64,000 bases of DNA from Enterococcus saigonensis. GTDB taxonomy: Bacteria > Bacillota > Bacilli > Lactobacillales > Enterococcaceae. The stretch spans positions 2,035,001 through 2,099,000 of the forward strand of contig NZ_AP022822.1 in NCBI RefSeq assembly GCF_011397115.1. The letters are read 5' to 3'. The position numbers were made by a program, and so were the translations under genes. The notes under the pieces were generated by a model. The model searched no databases, was not told the origin of the DNA, and saw only the letters and a program-made list of their open reading frames with translations. Within the stretch, counting starts at the first letter, position 1; each line of letters starts with the position of its first letter. Positions 24,659 through 33,756 of the stretch are shown here, in pieces.

Positions 24659-25384
24659 TTATCTATCAGCTAATTCACTAGCCGCCTCTGTATCTAAAAT
24701 GAGTGTCAAATTCGGATGTAACTGTAAAATAGAAGCAGGAACAGCTTCTGTCACTGCGCCAAAGAATGCTTTTTTAACAATCGCAGCTTTCTTCTTTCCG
24801 TTAGCAAACATGACGAGCCGCTTTGCCGCCATTACGCTCTTTGGACCCATCGTGTAAAATTCATTGGGGACTTTCCTTAAATCTCCATCTACTTCTGCTG
24901 CAAGAGCTTCTTTTGCTGCTTGTGCTTGTGAAATATCAACAGCATAGGTCGTAGCACCAAATTTTGTCCAGCCAGGCATGTTGCCACAAAAATGACCATC
25001 TTCACCAATACCCATTAAAATTAAATCTAAGCCACCAGCTTCCTTTAAGCGTGCATCTTGTGTTTGCCAATTGGTTTCGTCTAAAGGATGTAACTGCTCT
25101 TTTTTGATATTAGCGGGTGAAAAATACAAATCATTTAAATTACGCATAGTAATGCCATAGCCTTGACTGCCCACAATTGGGATTTCGTCAAAATTATAAT
25201 AATGAACATTCTCAAAATAAGGTCGCCCTTTTACTTGCGGCACCATAATTTCATAAAGACGTTTAGGCGTATTGCCAGCTGTAATAGCCAAATTGACCCG
25301 GTGATCTTCACTCATCAATCCCAATAAAATATTGGCGGTAGTTTGACTCATAGTTTCGTAATCTTTTTCAATAATTAACTTCAT
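24659..25384 (-). CDS. NagB-family amino-sugar-phosphate deaminase/isomerase-like protein
   Basis: This encodes a 241-aa protein of the NagB / 6-phosphogluconolactonase fold. It shows ITAGNTPKRLYE (NagB has ATGSTP), YYNFDEIPIVG (for NLDEYVGL) and LMGIGEDGHFCGNMPG (for GIGRNGHIGFNEP). The last motif resembles E. coli YieK-type paralogs, so the substrate probably differs from glucosamine-6-phosphate. The frame extends to 25393, but AAGGAG is best placed for the ATG at 25384. A candidate cre site lies 21 bases upstream. It is monocistronic and divergent from the serine dehydratase operon. Confidence 0.82.
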   Translation of the reverse strand: MKLIIEKDYETMSQTTANILLGLMSEDHRVNLAITAGNTPKRLYEIMVPQVKGRPYFENVHYYNFDEIPIVGSQGYGITMRNLNDLYFSPANIKKEQLHPLDETNWQTQDARLKEAGGLDLILMGIGEDGHFCGNMPGWTKFGATTYAVDISQAQAAKEALAAEVDGDLRKVPNEFYTMGPKSVMAAKRLVMFANGKKKAAIVKKAFFGAVTEAVPASILQLHPNLTLILDTEAASELADR

Positions 25385-25404
25385 TAACACCACTCCTTCA
25401 TTTT

Positions 25405-25418
25405 TGAAAACGTTTTAT
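25405..25418. promoter_or_regulatory. Candidate cre site before the NagB-like gene
   Basis: TGAAAACGTTTTAT matches the CcpA operator consensus TGWAARCGYTWWCA at 12 of 14 positions. It lies between a TATAAT-like -10 near 25430 and the ATG, where CcpA would block transcription. Confidence 0.55.
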
Positions 25419-25608
25419 AAATTAATTATAGCGCAAAACAGATATTCCATGTAAATAAATTGTAGTTTCTGATTTTTTTTGCTATTATTGCGCAACTAAG
25501 CCGGATTGATATTTCAAAAAACTTATCTTTTTTATAAGAAAAACGAGCTTAAAAATTGTTATTTTTGTGTTAGACTACAAGTGCAGAAAGTGAAACGAGG
25601 TGCCTTCA

Positions 25609-26274
25609 ATGGAACAGCTAAAATATCGTAGTGTTTTTGACATTATCGGACCTGTTATGGTTGGACCCAGCAGTTCCCATACTGCTGGAGCAGCTAGAAT
25701 CGGGAAAGTCATTCGCAGTATTTTCGGCGAACAGCCTGAAAGTGTCGACATTTATTTATATGAATCTTTTGCCAAAACATATCGCGGGCATGGTACAGAT
25801 ATCGCCTTAGTAGGTGGTTTACTAGGAATGGAACCAGATGACACACGTTTGGCGGAATCTTTAAAAATTGCCTACGAAAAAGGCATGGAAGTTTATTTTA
25901 TTCCTAAAAGTGAAAAGGCAGAACATCCTAACTCAGTTAAGATGATTCTTCATAAAGGTGATCGAACCCTATCAGTTAGTGGTAAATCAATTGGTGGTGG
26001 AAATATTCAAATCTCGGAATTAAACGGTTTTAAAATTTCCTTATCTATGGGAACACCCACCTTTATTACGGTTCATCAAGATGTGCCAGGCATGATTGCC
26101 AAAGTTACCAATATCTTGTCTAAACAAGGTGTAAATATCGGTACGATGACCGTCACGCGAGAATCCAAGGGCGAAAAAGCTATTATGATTATTGAAGTAG
26201 ATGAGCCACAACCTGGTATTTGTGCGCAATTAAAATCCTTGGAATATATGTATACTGTTAATTATTTTGATTAA
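25609..26274 (+). CDS. sdaAB: L-serine dehydratase, beta subunit
   Basis: This encodes a 221-aa subunit of the iron-sulfur L-serine dehydratase, which turns serine into pyruvate and ammonia. The N-terminal FDIIGPVMVGPSSSHTAGA motif is diagnostic. A C-terminal ACT domain (about 150-221, VPGMIAKVTNILSKQGVNIG) probably senses serine. A GTG at 25600 is in frame, but GAGGTG 6 bases before the ATG at 25609 favours the latter. It is followed closely by sdaAA. Confidence 0.95.
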   Translation: MEQLKYRSVFDIIGPVMVGPSSSHTAGAARIGKVIRSIFGEQPESVDIYLYESFAKTYRGHGTDIALVGGLLGMEPDDTRLAESLKIAYEKGMEVYFIPKSEKAEHPNSVKMILHKGDRTLSVSGKSIGGGNIQISELNGFKISLSMGTPTFITVHQDVPGMIAKVTNILSKQGVNIGTMTVTRESKGEKAIMIIEVDEPQPGICAQLKSLEYMYTVNYFD

Positions 26275-26287
26275 GGAGTATTATCGG

Positions 26288-27160
26288 ATGTTTTATACAA
26301 TTGCAGATTTAGTAGAACAAGCTAAAAATTATCCTTCTGTTGCAGATTTAATGATTGCTACTGAAATGGAAGTTACTGGGCGTCAAAAAGAACAGATTAT
26401 TGCATTAATGGAACGAAACTTAACTGTGATGGAAAATTCTGTTGCTGAAGGGGTGATGGGTGTTACTTCTGTCACGGGTTTAACTGGCGGCGACGCAAAA
26501 AAGATGGACGATTATCTAACTAGCGGTAATTTTTTAAGTGGTGAAACCATTTTGAAAGCTGTCAGAAATGGTATCGCCGTCAATGAAGTGAATGCGAAAA
26601 TGGGATTAATCTGCGCCACACCTACTGCTGGTAGCGCTGGAGTTGTCGCGGGTGTCTTACTGGCAGTGCGTGAGCGATTAAATTTAAGTCACGAAGAACA
26701 AGTAAACTTCCTTTTTACCGCAGGGGCTTTTGGATTAGTGATTGCCAATAATGCTTCAATTTCTGGTGCTGAAGGAGGTTGTCAGGCAGAGGTGGGTTCT
26801 GCCAGCGCAATGGCTGCGGCGGCTTTGGTTTGTGCTAACGGAGGCAGTGCGCATCAAGCGGCTCAAGCAGTTGCGATTACTTTAAAAAATATGATGGGGT
26901 TAATTTGTGATCCTGTTGCTGGTTTAGTAGAAGTACCTTGTGTGAAACGGAATGCACTGGGGTCTTCTCAAGCATTTATTTCCGCTGATATGGCGTTAGC
27001 AGGTATCCAAAGTGTTATTCCACCTGATGAAGTAGTGGCTGCAATGTATCAAGTTGGACGTCAAATGCCTTCTATTTTTAAGGAAACAGCAGAAGGCGGG
27101 TTAGCTATGACCCCTACTGCCCAGCGTCTACAAAAAGAAATTTTTGCTAAGCAACAATAA
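26288..27160 (+). CDS. sdaAA: L-serine dehydratase, alpha subunit
   Basis: This encodes a 290-aa catalytic subunit with Cys ligands for the 4Fe-4S cluster (ALVCANGGSAH, MGLICDPVAGLVEVPCVKRN) and the ATPTAGSAGVV segment. The open frame begins at 26267, overlapping sdaAB, but the ATG at 26288 has AAGGAG 9 bases upstream and starts the usual FYTIADLVEQ. A bidirectional terminator follows. Confidence 0.95.
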   Translation: MFYTIADLVEQAKNYPSVADLMIATEMEVTGRQKEQIIALMERNLTVMENSVAEGVMGVTSVTGLTGGDAKKMDDYLTSGNFLSGETILKAVRNGIAVNEVNAKMGLICATPTAGSAGVVAGVLLAVRERLNLSHEEQVNFLFTAGAFGLVIANNASISGAEGGCQAEVGSASAMAAAALVCANGGSAHQAAQAVAITLKNMMGLICDPVAGLVEVPCVKRNALGSSQAFISADMALAGIQSVIPPDEVVAAMYQVGRQMPSIFKETAEGGLAMTPTAQRLQKEIFAKQQ

Positions 27161-27192
27161 CTGTTACTACTTCTTTTTGTATCGAATACAGC

Positions 27193-27236
27193 AAAAAAGC
27201 ATTGTGTTTGTGTAATTGCAAACGCAATGCTTTTTT
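27193..27236. terminator. Bidirectional terminator between sdaAA and ABC genes
   Basis: AAAAAAGCATTG and CAATGCTTTTTT pair, with an inner GTTTG/CAAAC. A and T runs on both flanks serve both converging operons. Confidence 0.85.
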
Positions 27237-27243
27237 GATTAAA

Positions 27244-28866
27244 CTAAGCAGATTCTTGTAAATCACGGCGGCTGTAACCAATAAAGCCAAGTAGGAATAA
27301 GCCACAACTAATTAATGTTATCACGATAAATCGTGTAAAATTGAAATCTGCAACTGGTAATTGTGGCAACCATTTTAATGCCGAAGTATGACTAAACCAA
27401 TTTGGTAAATCTAAAATACCACCAAAATAACTAAGTGCAAAAGAATACCCAAGATAAGCATACACAACTTTCCCTAATTTAGGAGCAACCCCTAAGCAAA
27501 AGGCAGCTATGCCTGTAAAGAACAAAACAATCGGTAGAAAATTAAATCCCGCTTCAAAAAATTCTTGTATTGGCATCGTTGCATTTTTTTTCATAACGCT
27601 AACTGCAGTTACCCCTAAAGATGCTGAACTAAGAAAAATACCTGTTATACCACTGACTACGGCTAATAAAATACTAGTAGTATATAATTTTAAGCGAGAG
27701 ACTTTGGTTGAAAACATTTGACTCATACGGCCACTATTTTCTTCTGTAAATAGTTTATTTGTAATAGCAACCGGTAAAATGACTACTAGCGCTATCATTA
27801 CCATCATAATTGTTCCTGTAAATGACTCAGCTAAACTGCCACCTGAATGAACAAACATTTGTTTTACTAATTCGTTACCTTCCATGAAACTTTGCATATC
27901 TTGATAAATCGAACCATAGGCAGCTCCCATCACCGCAAAACCAATAAGCCAACTAATTATCATGCCAATATTAATTCGTATATACCAGCCTGGCACAGAC
28001 AAAAGTGCTCGATTAGCATTTTTTCGTCCTTCCTTTTCTGGTAAATAGCCCGCATTGTAATCGCGTCTTCCTTCTAAAAAGAAGCTAAACAGTAGCACTA
28101 TAAAGCTAAAAATAAGGCCGATGACAAGATAAAACCAATTATTTTCTGTAAATGGATAAGTTAAATAGATCCAACCCAGAGGATTTAATTTTGATAAATC
28201 TCCATTACTGATATCTGTCATCGCTCGTATCATATAAAATAGGCCGATAACACTTAAACTAGCTCCTGTTGCGCCAGCTGCTGTTGGCATAATTTGGGCA
28301 AATAACAAGCCTAAAGCAGCTCCTAAGATACCGGCTAAGGCTATGGATAACCCAAATAACACGCTACCTTTGAAATCAATACTAGTAGCACCAAACGATG
28401 CCATCAATCCTGCGATAATTATGCCTAAAATTAGATTAATTAAAACTGTTTCTAGTAAAACAGCCAACGAGTTGGCTTGACGTCCCACTCGAAAAGACCG
28501 AATCAGCTCTGTTAGCCCTTGTTCTTCTTCTTTTCTTGTATGGCTAATAACATGTAAAGCTGCTATTACCATTGCAAATATCCCACAAAACAGTAACATT
28601 TCATTGGCGTACATTGCACCAACAGTATATACTTTTGCGTCATTTATCGGTGTTGTCCCAATCATTGCAATCATAGCCGGATTTTGCATCGTGTGAAACA
28701 TTCCCGCTAACCCTTGCCCTTTTGAAAGTTCTTCAAAAGCTGAGACAAAACCGCCACTAAATACACCTAATCCTATTAACCAAACAATAATTTTTTTCCA
28801 ATCTCGTTTAAAAAACTGAAAGAATAATAAAGTCCATTGCGAAAATTTCTCTGCCATCCTTGCCAT
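27244..28866 (-). CDS. ABC transporter permease (antibiotic-exporter type)
   Basis: This encodes a 540-aa integral membrane protein with about 12 hydrophobic segments in two similar halves (for example FKRDWKKIIVWLIGLGVF and GMIISWLIGFAVMGAAYGS). It is of the large ABC-2-like exporter permease family once annotated as polyketide-antibiotic exporters. It pairs with the ATPase gene upstream: its ATG overlaps that stop codon as ATGA, so the two are translationally coupled. An in-frame GTG lies one codon earlier. The cargo is unknown. The divergent TetR regulator suggests it is induced by a small molecule. Confidence 0.85.
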   Translation of the reverse strand: MARMAEKFSQWTLLFFQFFKRDWKKIIVWLIGLGVFSGGFVSAFEELSKGQGLAGMFHTMQNPAMIAMIGTTPINDAKVYTVGAMYANEMLLFCGIFAMVIAALHVISHTRKEEEQGLTELIRSFRVGRQANSLAVLLETVLINLILGIIIAGLMASFGATSIDFKGSVLFGLSIALAGILGAALGLLFAQIMPTAAGATGASLSVIGLFYMIRAMTDISNGDLSKLNPLGWIYLTYPFTENNWFYLVIGLIFSFIVLLFSFFLEGRRDYNAGYLPEKEGRKNANRALLSVPGWYIRINIGMIISWLIGFAVMGAAYGSIYQDMQSFMEGNELVKQMFVHSGGSLAESFTGTIMMVMIALVVILPVAITNKLFTEENSGRMSQMFSTKVSRLKLYTTSILLAVVSGITGIFLSSASLGVTAVSVMKKNATMPIQEFFEAGFNFLPIVLFFTGIAAFCLGVAPKLGKVVYAYLGYSFALSYFGGILDLPNWFSHTSALKWLPQLPVADFNFTRFIVITLISCGLFLLGFIGYSRRDLQESA

Positions 28867-29747
28867 CACCCTTCATAATGTCGAATAAACAAATCTTCCA
28901 GTGTCGGCGGTACAACTTCAAATTTTTCAACGTCCAATTTTGCCACCGTGGCTAAAATCGTATTTAGCGTTTTATTATCGATGGCAAATTTTACTTCCAT
29001 CCCTTTTTGAGTGAAATCATAAACACCCGCAACATCAGCTAAATTTGTCAAATCGCCCTTTGCGACCAATGTAACTGTGGAACGTGTCAAATGACGTAAT
29101 TGTTGTAGCGTTCCTGTTTCGACAACCTTTCCTTCTCGAATAATAACAACTTTATCTGCTAATCGTTCAACTTCACTTAAAATATGTGAAGATAATAGAA
29201 TCGCTTTGCCATCATTTTTGATTTTTTCTACTTCTTCTTGGAATACTGCTTCCATCAATGGATCTAGTCCTGAAGTCGGTTCATCTAAAATATAAAGATC
29301 AGAATCAACTGATAAAGCTGCAATTAATCCAACTTTTTGGCGATTCCCTTTTGAATAGCTTTTAGCTTTTTTTCGAGGATCCAATTCAAATTTTCCAATC
29401 AATTCATCACGTTTTCGCACATTACCACCACCATGTAACTTCATGAATAAATCGATAATTTCACCGCCTGTTAGATTTCCCCACAAAGCAACATCACCAG
29501 GAACATAAGACAGCCGCTTGTGAATCTCTATACTATCTTTCCAAGCATCTTTACCAAATACTTGAACATGACCTGCATCTTTTTTTAATATACCTAAAAT
29601 TGTTCGTATTGTGGTAGATTTTCCGGCGCCATTTGGTCCAATAAACCCCACTACTTCTCCTGGAGCAACCGTAAAACTTACATCTTTTAATGCTTGAAAT
29701 TTTCCAAAACTTTTTTGTAAGTTAGTAATTTCAATCAACTGCGTCAT
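28866..29747 (-). CDS. ABC transporter ATP-binding protein
   Basis: This encodes a 293-aa nucleotide-binding subunit: Walker A GPNGAGKST, signature SYSKGNRQKVGL, Walker B LYILDEPTSGLD, H-loop LLSSHIL. The C-terminal 80 residues are an extra domain common in drug-exporter ATPases. The start has AGGAG. It heads a two-gene operon with the permease and has a TTGACA/TAATAT promoter overlapping a candidate TetR operator. Confidence 0.93.
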   Translation of the reverse strand: MTQLIEITNLQKSFGKFQALKDVSFTVAPGEVVGFIGPNGAGKSTTIRTILGILKKDAGHVQVFGKDAWKDSIEIHKRLSYVPGDVALWGNLTGGEIIDLFMKLHGGGNVRKRDELIGKFELDPRKKAKSYSKGNRQKVGLIAALSVDSDLYILDEPTSGLDPLMEAVFQEEVEKIKNDGKAILLSSHILSEVERLADKVVIIREGKVVETGTLQQLRHLTRSTVTLVAKGDLTNLADVAGVYDFTQKGMEVKFAIDNKTLNTILATVAKLDVEKFEVVPPTLEDLFIRHYEG

Positions 29748-29769
29748 TTTTAAGACTCCTTTTTAAAAA

Positions 29770-29797
29770 TTGAACTATTTTCTTTCTACGAGTTCAA
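29770..29797. promoter_or_regulatory. Candidate TetR operator
   Basis: TTGAACT and AGTTCAA form an inverted repeat with 14 bases between the arms, starting at the -10 of the ABC promoter. A third TTGAACT-like copy (TTTGAACTTG) lies near 29841. Confidence 0.5.
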
Positions 29798-29825
29798 TAT
29801 TATGCATATTGATGAGAAATGTCAA
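29797..29825 (-). promoter_or_regulatory. Promoter of the ABC exporter operon
   Basis: The minus strand has a perfect -35 TTGACA (29820-29825), a 17-base spacer and -10 TAATAT (29797-29802). Confidence 0.8.
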
Positions 29826-29857
29826 TTAAAAACCTATACTTTTGAACTTGTTTTTAA

Positions 29858-29886
29858 TTTGCAGTTTAAAATTAATTTACTATAAT
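29858..29886 (+). promoter_or_regulatory. Promoter of the TetR gene
   Basis: -35 TTTGCA (29858-29863), a 17-base spacer and -10 TATAAT (29881-29886), diverging from the exporter promoter. Confidence 0.7.
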
Positions 29887-29921
29887 ATAAGTAGTACTTT
29901 ATCACAAAAGGTGGTGCCAAT

Positions 29922-30518
29922 TTGAACGGCTTTGAGAAAAGAAGTGCAAAAAAAAAGCAAGATGTTTTAGCTGCAGCTTTTGAAATAATGAATAATTCTG
30001 AAGGTAGTAAAGCTTTAACGATCGATAAAGTAACCGCTGCAACAAAAATTTCAAAAGCAACAATTTTTAAATATTTCCACTCAAAAGAAAATCTAATTAA
30101 AGCTGTCTTCAAAAACTTCATGGCAGAGATGGCAAGAGAAGCAGATCTTGTTTTACAAGAGGAAAAATCATTTAATGACACTTTTGCGGCCTTAACACAG
30201 TTAAAAATCAATCGTTTAGACCGCGTGAGTCAGCAGTTTTATCTGGATTTAATGGCATGTTATTCGCAAACAGAAGACAAAGAATTAGCAGCGTTCATGG
30301 AAAGTTATACGCATAAAAGCAACGAGATTCTTTTTTCTTTATTCCAACAAGGTCGAAAAGAAGGCGTTATTGATCCAAAATATACCGATGAATTCCTCTT
30401 TATTTACACCGAATCAATGATTGTTGGAATAGCGGACCCTTCAATCTATAGTCGTGCGTTACCTTATATCAAAGAGTGGAGTGAAGTTTTACTAAAAGGA
30501 TTAGCGCCAAAAAAATAA
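29922..30518 (+). CDS. TetR/AcrR-family transcriptional regulator
   Basis: This encodes a 198-aa regulator. The N-terminal helix-turn-helix is seen in LTIDKVTAATKISKATIFKYFHSKENL (within about residues 32-60), and the rest is the ligand-binding helical domain. The start is a TTG after AGGTGG, with no ATG in a better place. It is divergent from the ABC exporter and probably represses it, releasing on ligand binding. The ligand is unknown. Confidence 0.88.
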   Translation: MNGFEKRSAKKKQDVLAAAFEIMNNSEGSKALTIDKVTAATKISKATIFKYFHSKENLIKAVFKNFMAEMAREADLVLQEEKSFNDTFAALTQLKINRLDRVSQQFYLDLMACYSQTEDKELAAFMESYTHKSNEILFSLFQQGRKEGVIDPKYTDEFLFIYTESMIVGIADPSIYSRALPYIKEWSEVLLKGLAPKK

Positions 30519-30562
30519 AAGGACAAATCACTGCCAAAGGGTGTGACTTGTCCTTTTATTTT
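30517..30562 (+). terminator. Terminator after the TetR gene
   Basis: AAAAGGACAA and TTGTCCTTTT pair, with an inner TCAC/GTGTGA, followed by TATTTT. Confidence 0.8.
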
Positions 30563-30630
30563 GCTTAATTTATCCGCCTGCAGAACTTCTATTCACAATA
30601 ATGTCCAACTAATTCTTGCTTTTCACTTTA

Positions 30631-31479
30631 TTACGGCCATAAAAAATTAGCGACTTCCTGATCCACTGCTTCATTCTCGTGGAGCTGACTATGTTGTGCT
30701 TTGGGTCCATAAAAGATTTTCGTAGTAACAACATTTGTCTGTTTTAATAAAGAATTTACTGCTAATGCACTCGTAGTTGGTACCATTTCATCGTTAAAAG
30801 TATTTTTATCCAATTGACCAGCTAAAAGTAAAAACTTCGTATCTTGAGCTAAATTGACTGCCAAATTTTCGTAATCTTGGTAGCGACTGGAAACTTCACT
30901 AGGACCATTTTTTAATAGATCTGCTATGTTTTGAGCACTACTTGTATCTAAAAAATCGTTAAATGGTGCCCCAATTGCTGCAAATTTTAAAACTTTGGGC
31001 TGCGAAATATCATTCGGGTAGCTCATTAGATACCGCAAGCCTGAAACACCTCCCATTGAATGACCTACCAAGTTTACTTCTTCAACCCCTCTTTTTTTCA
31101 AAAAGGCCAAGCAATTGTATAACCACTTGGTTTGTGACCACTCCGTATTTTTATTGTCTTGAAAGATAACTTGTATCATAGGATTATCCTCTTTACCACT
31201 GAGGCTTCCAGTGGTACTAATTGAACCAATTGAGGTAACAGTCATTATTAATTCTTTTTTACCCCAGCCATTTTTTTCAAAGCGTTTTAACATACCCCCA
31301 AAGGAGTTTTTAGTACCACTATAACCATGAACAAACAGCGTTGGTACTTTTGTTTTTTTACTAGTAAGATTAATTTCTAACTTTCTTTGAGTCTTAGCTG
31401 AAGGGGACGTTGTTTTTTGATTACCGCTACAACCAGTTAAAATAAGTAGAAAAACAACAAACGCAATTATTTTTTTCAT
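30631..31479 (-). CDS. Lipoprotein alpha/beta hydrolase (DUF915 type)
   Basis: This encodes a 282-aa lipoprotein. The signal peptide carries the lipobox LTGC, so it would be fixed to the outer face of the membrane. The hydrolase fold shows FVHGYSGTKNSFGGM (oxyanion region), the nucleophile elbow GHSMGG, an acidic residue in LAGQLDKN and a C-terminal AQHSQLHEN His. This resembles the DUF915 cell-surface hydrolases of lactic acid bacteria; the substrate is unknown. The ATG at 31479 follows GAGGAAG and starts the signal peptide; the longer frame to 31512 does not. It is monocistronic. Confidence 0.82.
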   Translation of the reverse strand: MKKIIAFVVFLLILTGCSGNQKTTSPSAKTQRKLEINLTSKKTKVPTLFVHGYSGTKNSFGGMLKRFEKNGWGKKELIMTVTSIGSISTTGSLSGKEDNPMIQVIFQDNKNTEWSQTKWLYNCLAFLKKRGVEEVNLVGHSMGGVSGLRYLMSYPNDISQPKVLKFAAIGAPFNDFLDTSSAQNIADLLKNGPSEVSSRYQDYENLAVNLAQDTKFLLLAGQLDKNTFNDEMVPTTSALAVNSLLKQTNVVTTKIFYGPKAQHSQLHENEAVDQEVANFLWP

Positions 31480-31582
31480 CGCTTCACTTCCTCTACTTGC
31501 ATTATACGCCATATAATCAATTGGTGAAAAAACTAGTAATAAAAAATCCTTTACTTATACTTCATATGTACTTTTCCAAGAC

Positions 31583-31614
31583 AAAAAAGACCCTAGTGAA
31601 AGAACACTAGAGTC
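31583..31614 (-). terminator. Terminator after the AgaS-like gene
   Basis: GACCCTAGTG and CACTAGAGTC (one mismatch) pair around a 6-base loop, with a T run on the minus strand. Confidence 0.85.
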
Positions 31615-31630
31615 AGATTCGCCATAAAGT

Positions 31631-32809
31631 TTACCCTTCAAAAGAATGAATGGTTACCCCTTTAACAACTCGATTAACAGTTCCTGTTGGTGAAGGCGTA
31701 TCCGGTGTATTTCCAACTTTAATTGAAGAAAGTAATGAAACCGTTTGAGCGACAATTAAAAATGGTAGTGCCGCATACCCATCTGGTAGTTTTACATCAC
31801 TCGTTTCAAAAACAAAATTATCGCCACTGAAATTTAATGTATTTGTTTTTTGTGTAATCCCTAAAACAGATGGTGCAATTTTATCTGCATGAACCTCTTC
31901 TAAAATGTCAATATCATATTGACGCGTATACTCATCATTATTCACAAAAACAAACATAATTGTTTTATCGTTAATGAATGATTTGGGACCATGACGAAAA
32001 CCCATGGAAGAATCAAAGATTGTTGCCATTTTACCAGCAGTTAGTTCTAATACTTTTAAGGAAGCTTCTCGCGTTAAACCAGATAAACTGCCAGAACCAA
32101 GATAAACGATACGTTCAAAATCTAAGTCAATAATTTTTTGTACTTCCGTTTCTCTACCAATTGCTTCATTTCCTAATGTTGCCATTGCTTTTACGTATTC
32201 TTCTTTTTGAGCGAGGTCATGGCTTTCATCAAAAACTAACAACGCAGTTAGCGCCATACAAGAAAAACTACCGGTCATAGCAAAACCTTGGTCGTTGGCA
32301 CGATCTGGCATCATCAATAACAAATTATGCGCATCTTCCACTGCCGCTTTTGCTAATTGTCCTTCTGGTGCACATGTAATCGTAATATGACGTAGATTTT
32401 TAACAAATTTATTAGCCACATCCACTGCCGCTACACTTTCAGGTGAATTACCACTACGAGCAAACGATACTAATATAGTCCAGTCATCTGGGTGTAAATA
32501 TTCTGCTGGTGAAGCAACTATATCTGTAGTTCCAATACTTTCAAAAATAAACTTACGACTATCTCCCACTTTACTTAAGTAAGGTTTTACCGTATCTCCT
32601 ACATATTGCGAAGTGCCAGCACCGGTAAAAACAATACGGATTTTACCATGAGCAGTATCTTTTACCTCTGATAAAAACGTATTGATTCTTTCCTGATTTT
32701 CTTTGTAGTAATGAAAAGCTTCTTGCCACAATTCGGGCTGCTGTTTAATTTCGCGGGTAGTAATTTCTGCTCCCATTTTATTTAACTCCGCTGTTGTCAA
32801 TTGAAACAT
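31631..32809 (-). CDS. agaS: SIS-domain sugar-phosphate deaminase/isomerase (AgaS-like)
   Basis: This encodes a 392-aa protein with two SIS domains (FTGAGTSQYVGDTV and VSFARSGNSPESVAAV in the first; YLGSGSLSGLTREASLKVLE in the second). AgaS converts galactosamine-6-phosphate to tagatose-6-phosphate and ammonia. It is co-transcribed after the GntR gene and close to a Man-family PTS, which supports an amino-sugar role. AGGAGG precedes the ATG. GlmS-like glucosamine isomerases are larger and carry a glutaminase domain, which is absent here. Confidence 0.88.
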   Translation of the reverse strand: MFQLTTAELNKMGAEITTREIKQQPELWQEAFHYYKENQERINTFLSEVKDTAHGKIRIVFTGAGTSQYVGDTVKPYLSKVGDSRKFIFESIGTTDIVASPAEYLHPDDWTILVSFARSGNSPESVAAVDVANKFVKNLRHITITCAPEGQLAKAAVEDAHNLLLMMPDRANDQGFAMTGSFSCMALTALLVFDESHDLAQKEEYVKAMATLGNEAIGRETEVQKIIDLDFERIVYLGSGSLSGLTREASLKVLELTAGKMATIFDSSMGFRHGPKSFINDKTIMFVFVNNDEYTRQYDIDILEEVHADKIAPSVLGITQKTNTLNFSGDNFVFETSDVKLPDGYAALPFLIVAQTVSLLSSIKVGNTPDTPSPTGTVNRVVKGVTIHSFEG

Positions 32810-32857
32810 TATAATCCTCCTTTAATTTACAAATTCCGTCTTACTTTTGTTAATTAT

Positions 32858-33586
32858 CTAATTACCATTGTGGTGCACAATCTTATAGCGAAAATGATCC
32901 GCACGGGCAACACTATAAGTAAACTCGATTATTTCATTCGCTTGATTATAAGTTTTGCGCATTAAAGTCAAAACTGGTGCGCCTTCACGAATATCCAAAA
33001 ATGGTGCATCTTTTGGACGTGCAATATTAGCAAAAAGTTCTTCTTCTGCCACTTTAACTACCTCGTTGTAGTCTTCACGAAAAATATCGTACAATGCTTT
33101 ATGATTTAAATCCTCTTTTGTCAGAGACAAAAACTTACTTAATGGTAAATAAGTTCTCTCTAGCATTAAGGGTTCGCCATCGGCACTTCTTAAACGTTTC
33201 ATTTTTATTAACTTTGTTCCTAATTTGACATTAAATTTGTTTGCCAAAAATTTATTTGCTTCAATGGTTTCAAAATCCAAAACATTTGTCTCAGGATGGC
33301 GTCCCAAAGATTTCATCTGCTCAGTAAAACTATACATACTTTGCAAATTAAAACTGGACTCTTTCAAGTCGGATACAAAAGTTCCCTTGCCATGTTGGCG
33401 ATAAATATAGCCAATTTTTTCCAATTCTTGTAACGCCAAACGAACAGTGGTGCGGCTTAAACCATACACATCTGATAGTTCCCGTTCAGAAGGCAGCATC
33501 ATATTCGCTTCATATTCATTTTCAATTTTTTCTTTTAATAATTCGACTAACTGATCATACAAGGGTTGTTTTTTTGCTCGGGTCAT
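32858..33586 (-). CDS. GntR-family regulator with UTRA domain
   Basis: This encodes a 242-aa regulator with an N-terminal winged helix (MLPSERELSDVYGLSRTTVRLALQEL) and a C-terminal UTRA ligand domain (LMLERTYLPLSKF, IEFTYSVARADHFRY), as in HutC/YvoA. It probably senses a sugar phosphate and controls both its own promoter and the PTS operon, because the same 12-bp motif lies next to both. GGAGG precedes the ATG. AgaS follows after 48 bases. Confidence 0.9.
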   Translation of the reverse strand: MTRAKKQPLYDQLVELLKEKIENEYEANMMLPSERELSDVYGLSRTTVRLALQELEKIGYIYRQHGKGTFVSDLKESSFNLQSMYSFTEQMKSLGRHPETNVLDFETIEANKFLANKFNVKLGTKLIKMKRLRSADGEPLMLERTYLPLSKFLSLTKEDLNHKALYDIFREDYNEVVKVAEEELFANIARPKDAPFLDIREGAPVLTLMRKTYNQANEIIEFTYSVARADHFRYKIVHHNGN

Positions 33587-33603
33587 ATGACACCTCCTTT
33601 AAC

Positions 33604-33615
33604 TGGTTACTACCA
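33604..33615. promoter_or_regulatory. GntR operator at the gntR-agaS promoter
   Basis: TGGTTACTACCA lies just downstream of the -10 box. Its exact reverse complement occurs at the PTS promoter (36886-36897). Confidence 0.7.
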
Positions 33616-33622
33616 CGATATG

Positions 33623-33651
33623 AGTTTATCTTTTATAAGCACTAAAGTCAA
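33623..33651 (-). promoter_or_regulatory. Promoter of gntR-agaS
   Basis: The minus strand has -35 TTGACT (33646-33651), a 17-base spacer and -10 TAAACT (33623-33628). Confidence 0.75.
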
Positions 33652-33703
33652 TAGAAATAACAAATAAAACGCTTTATTTTTTTGTTTGATCTAGACCACT
33701 ATT

Positions 33704-33740
33704 AAAAAAATACCACTTATCAACGAAAGATAAGTGGTAT
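33704..33740 (-). terminator. Terminator of the PTS operon
   Basis: ATACCACTTATC and GATAAGTGGTAT pair perfectly (12 bp) around a 7-base loop, and the minus strand runs into seven T. It separates the PTS genes from gntR. Confidence 0.9.
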
Positions 33741-33756
33741 AATCTGTCAAAGATTT

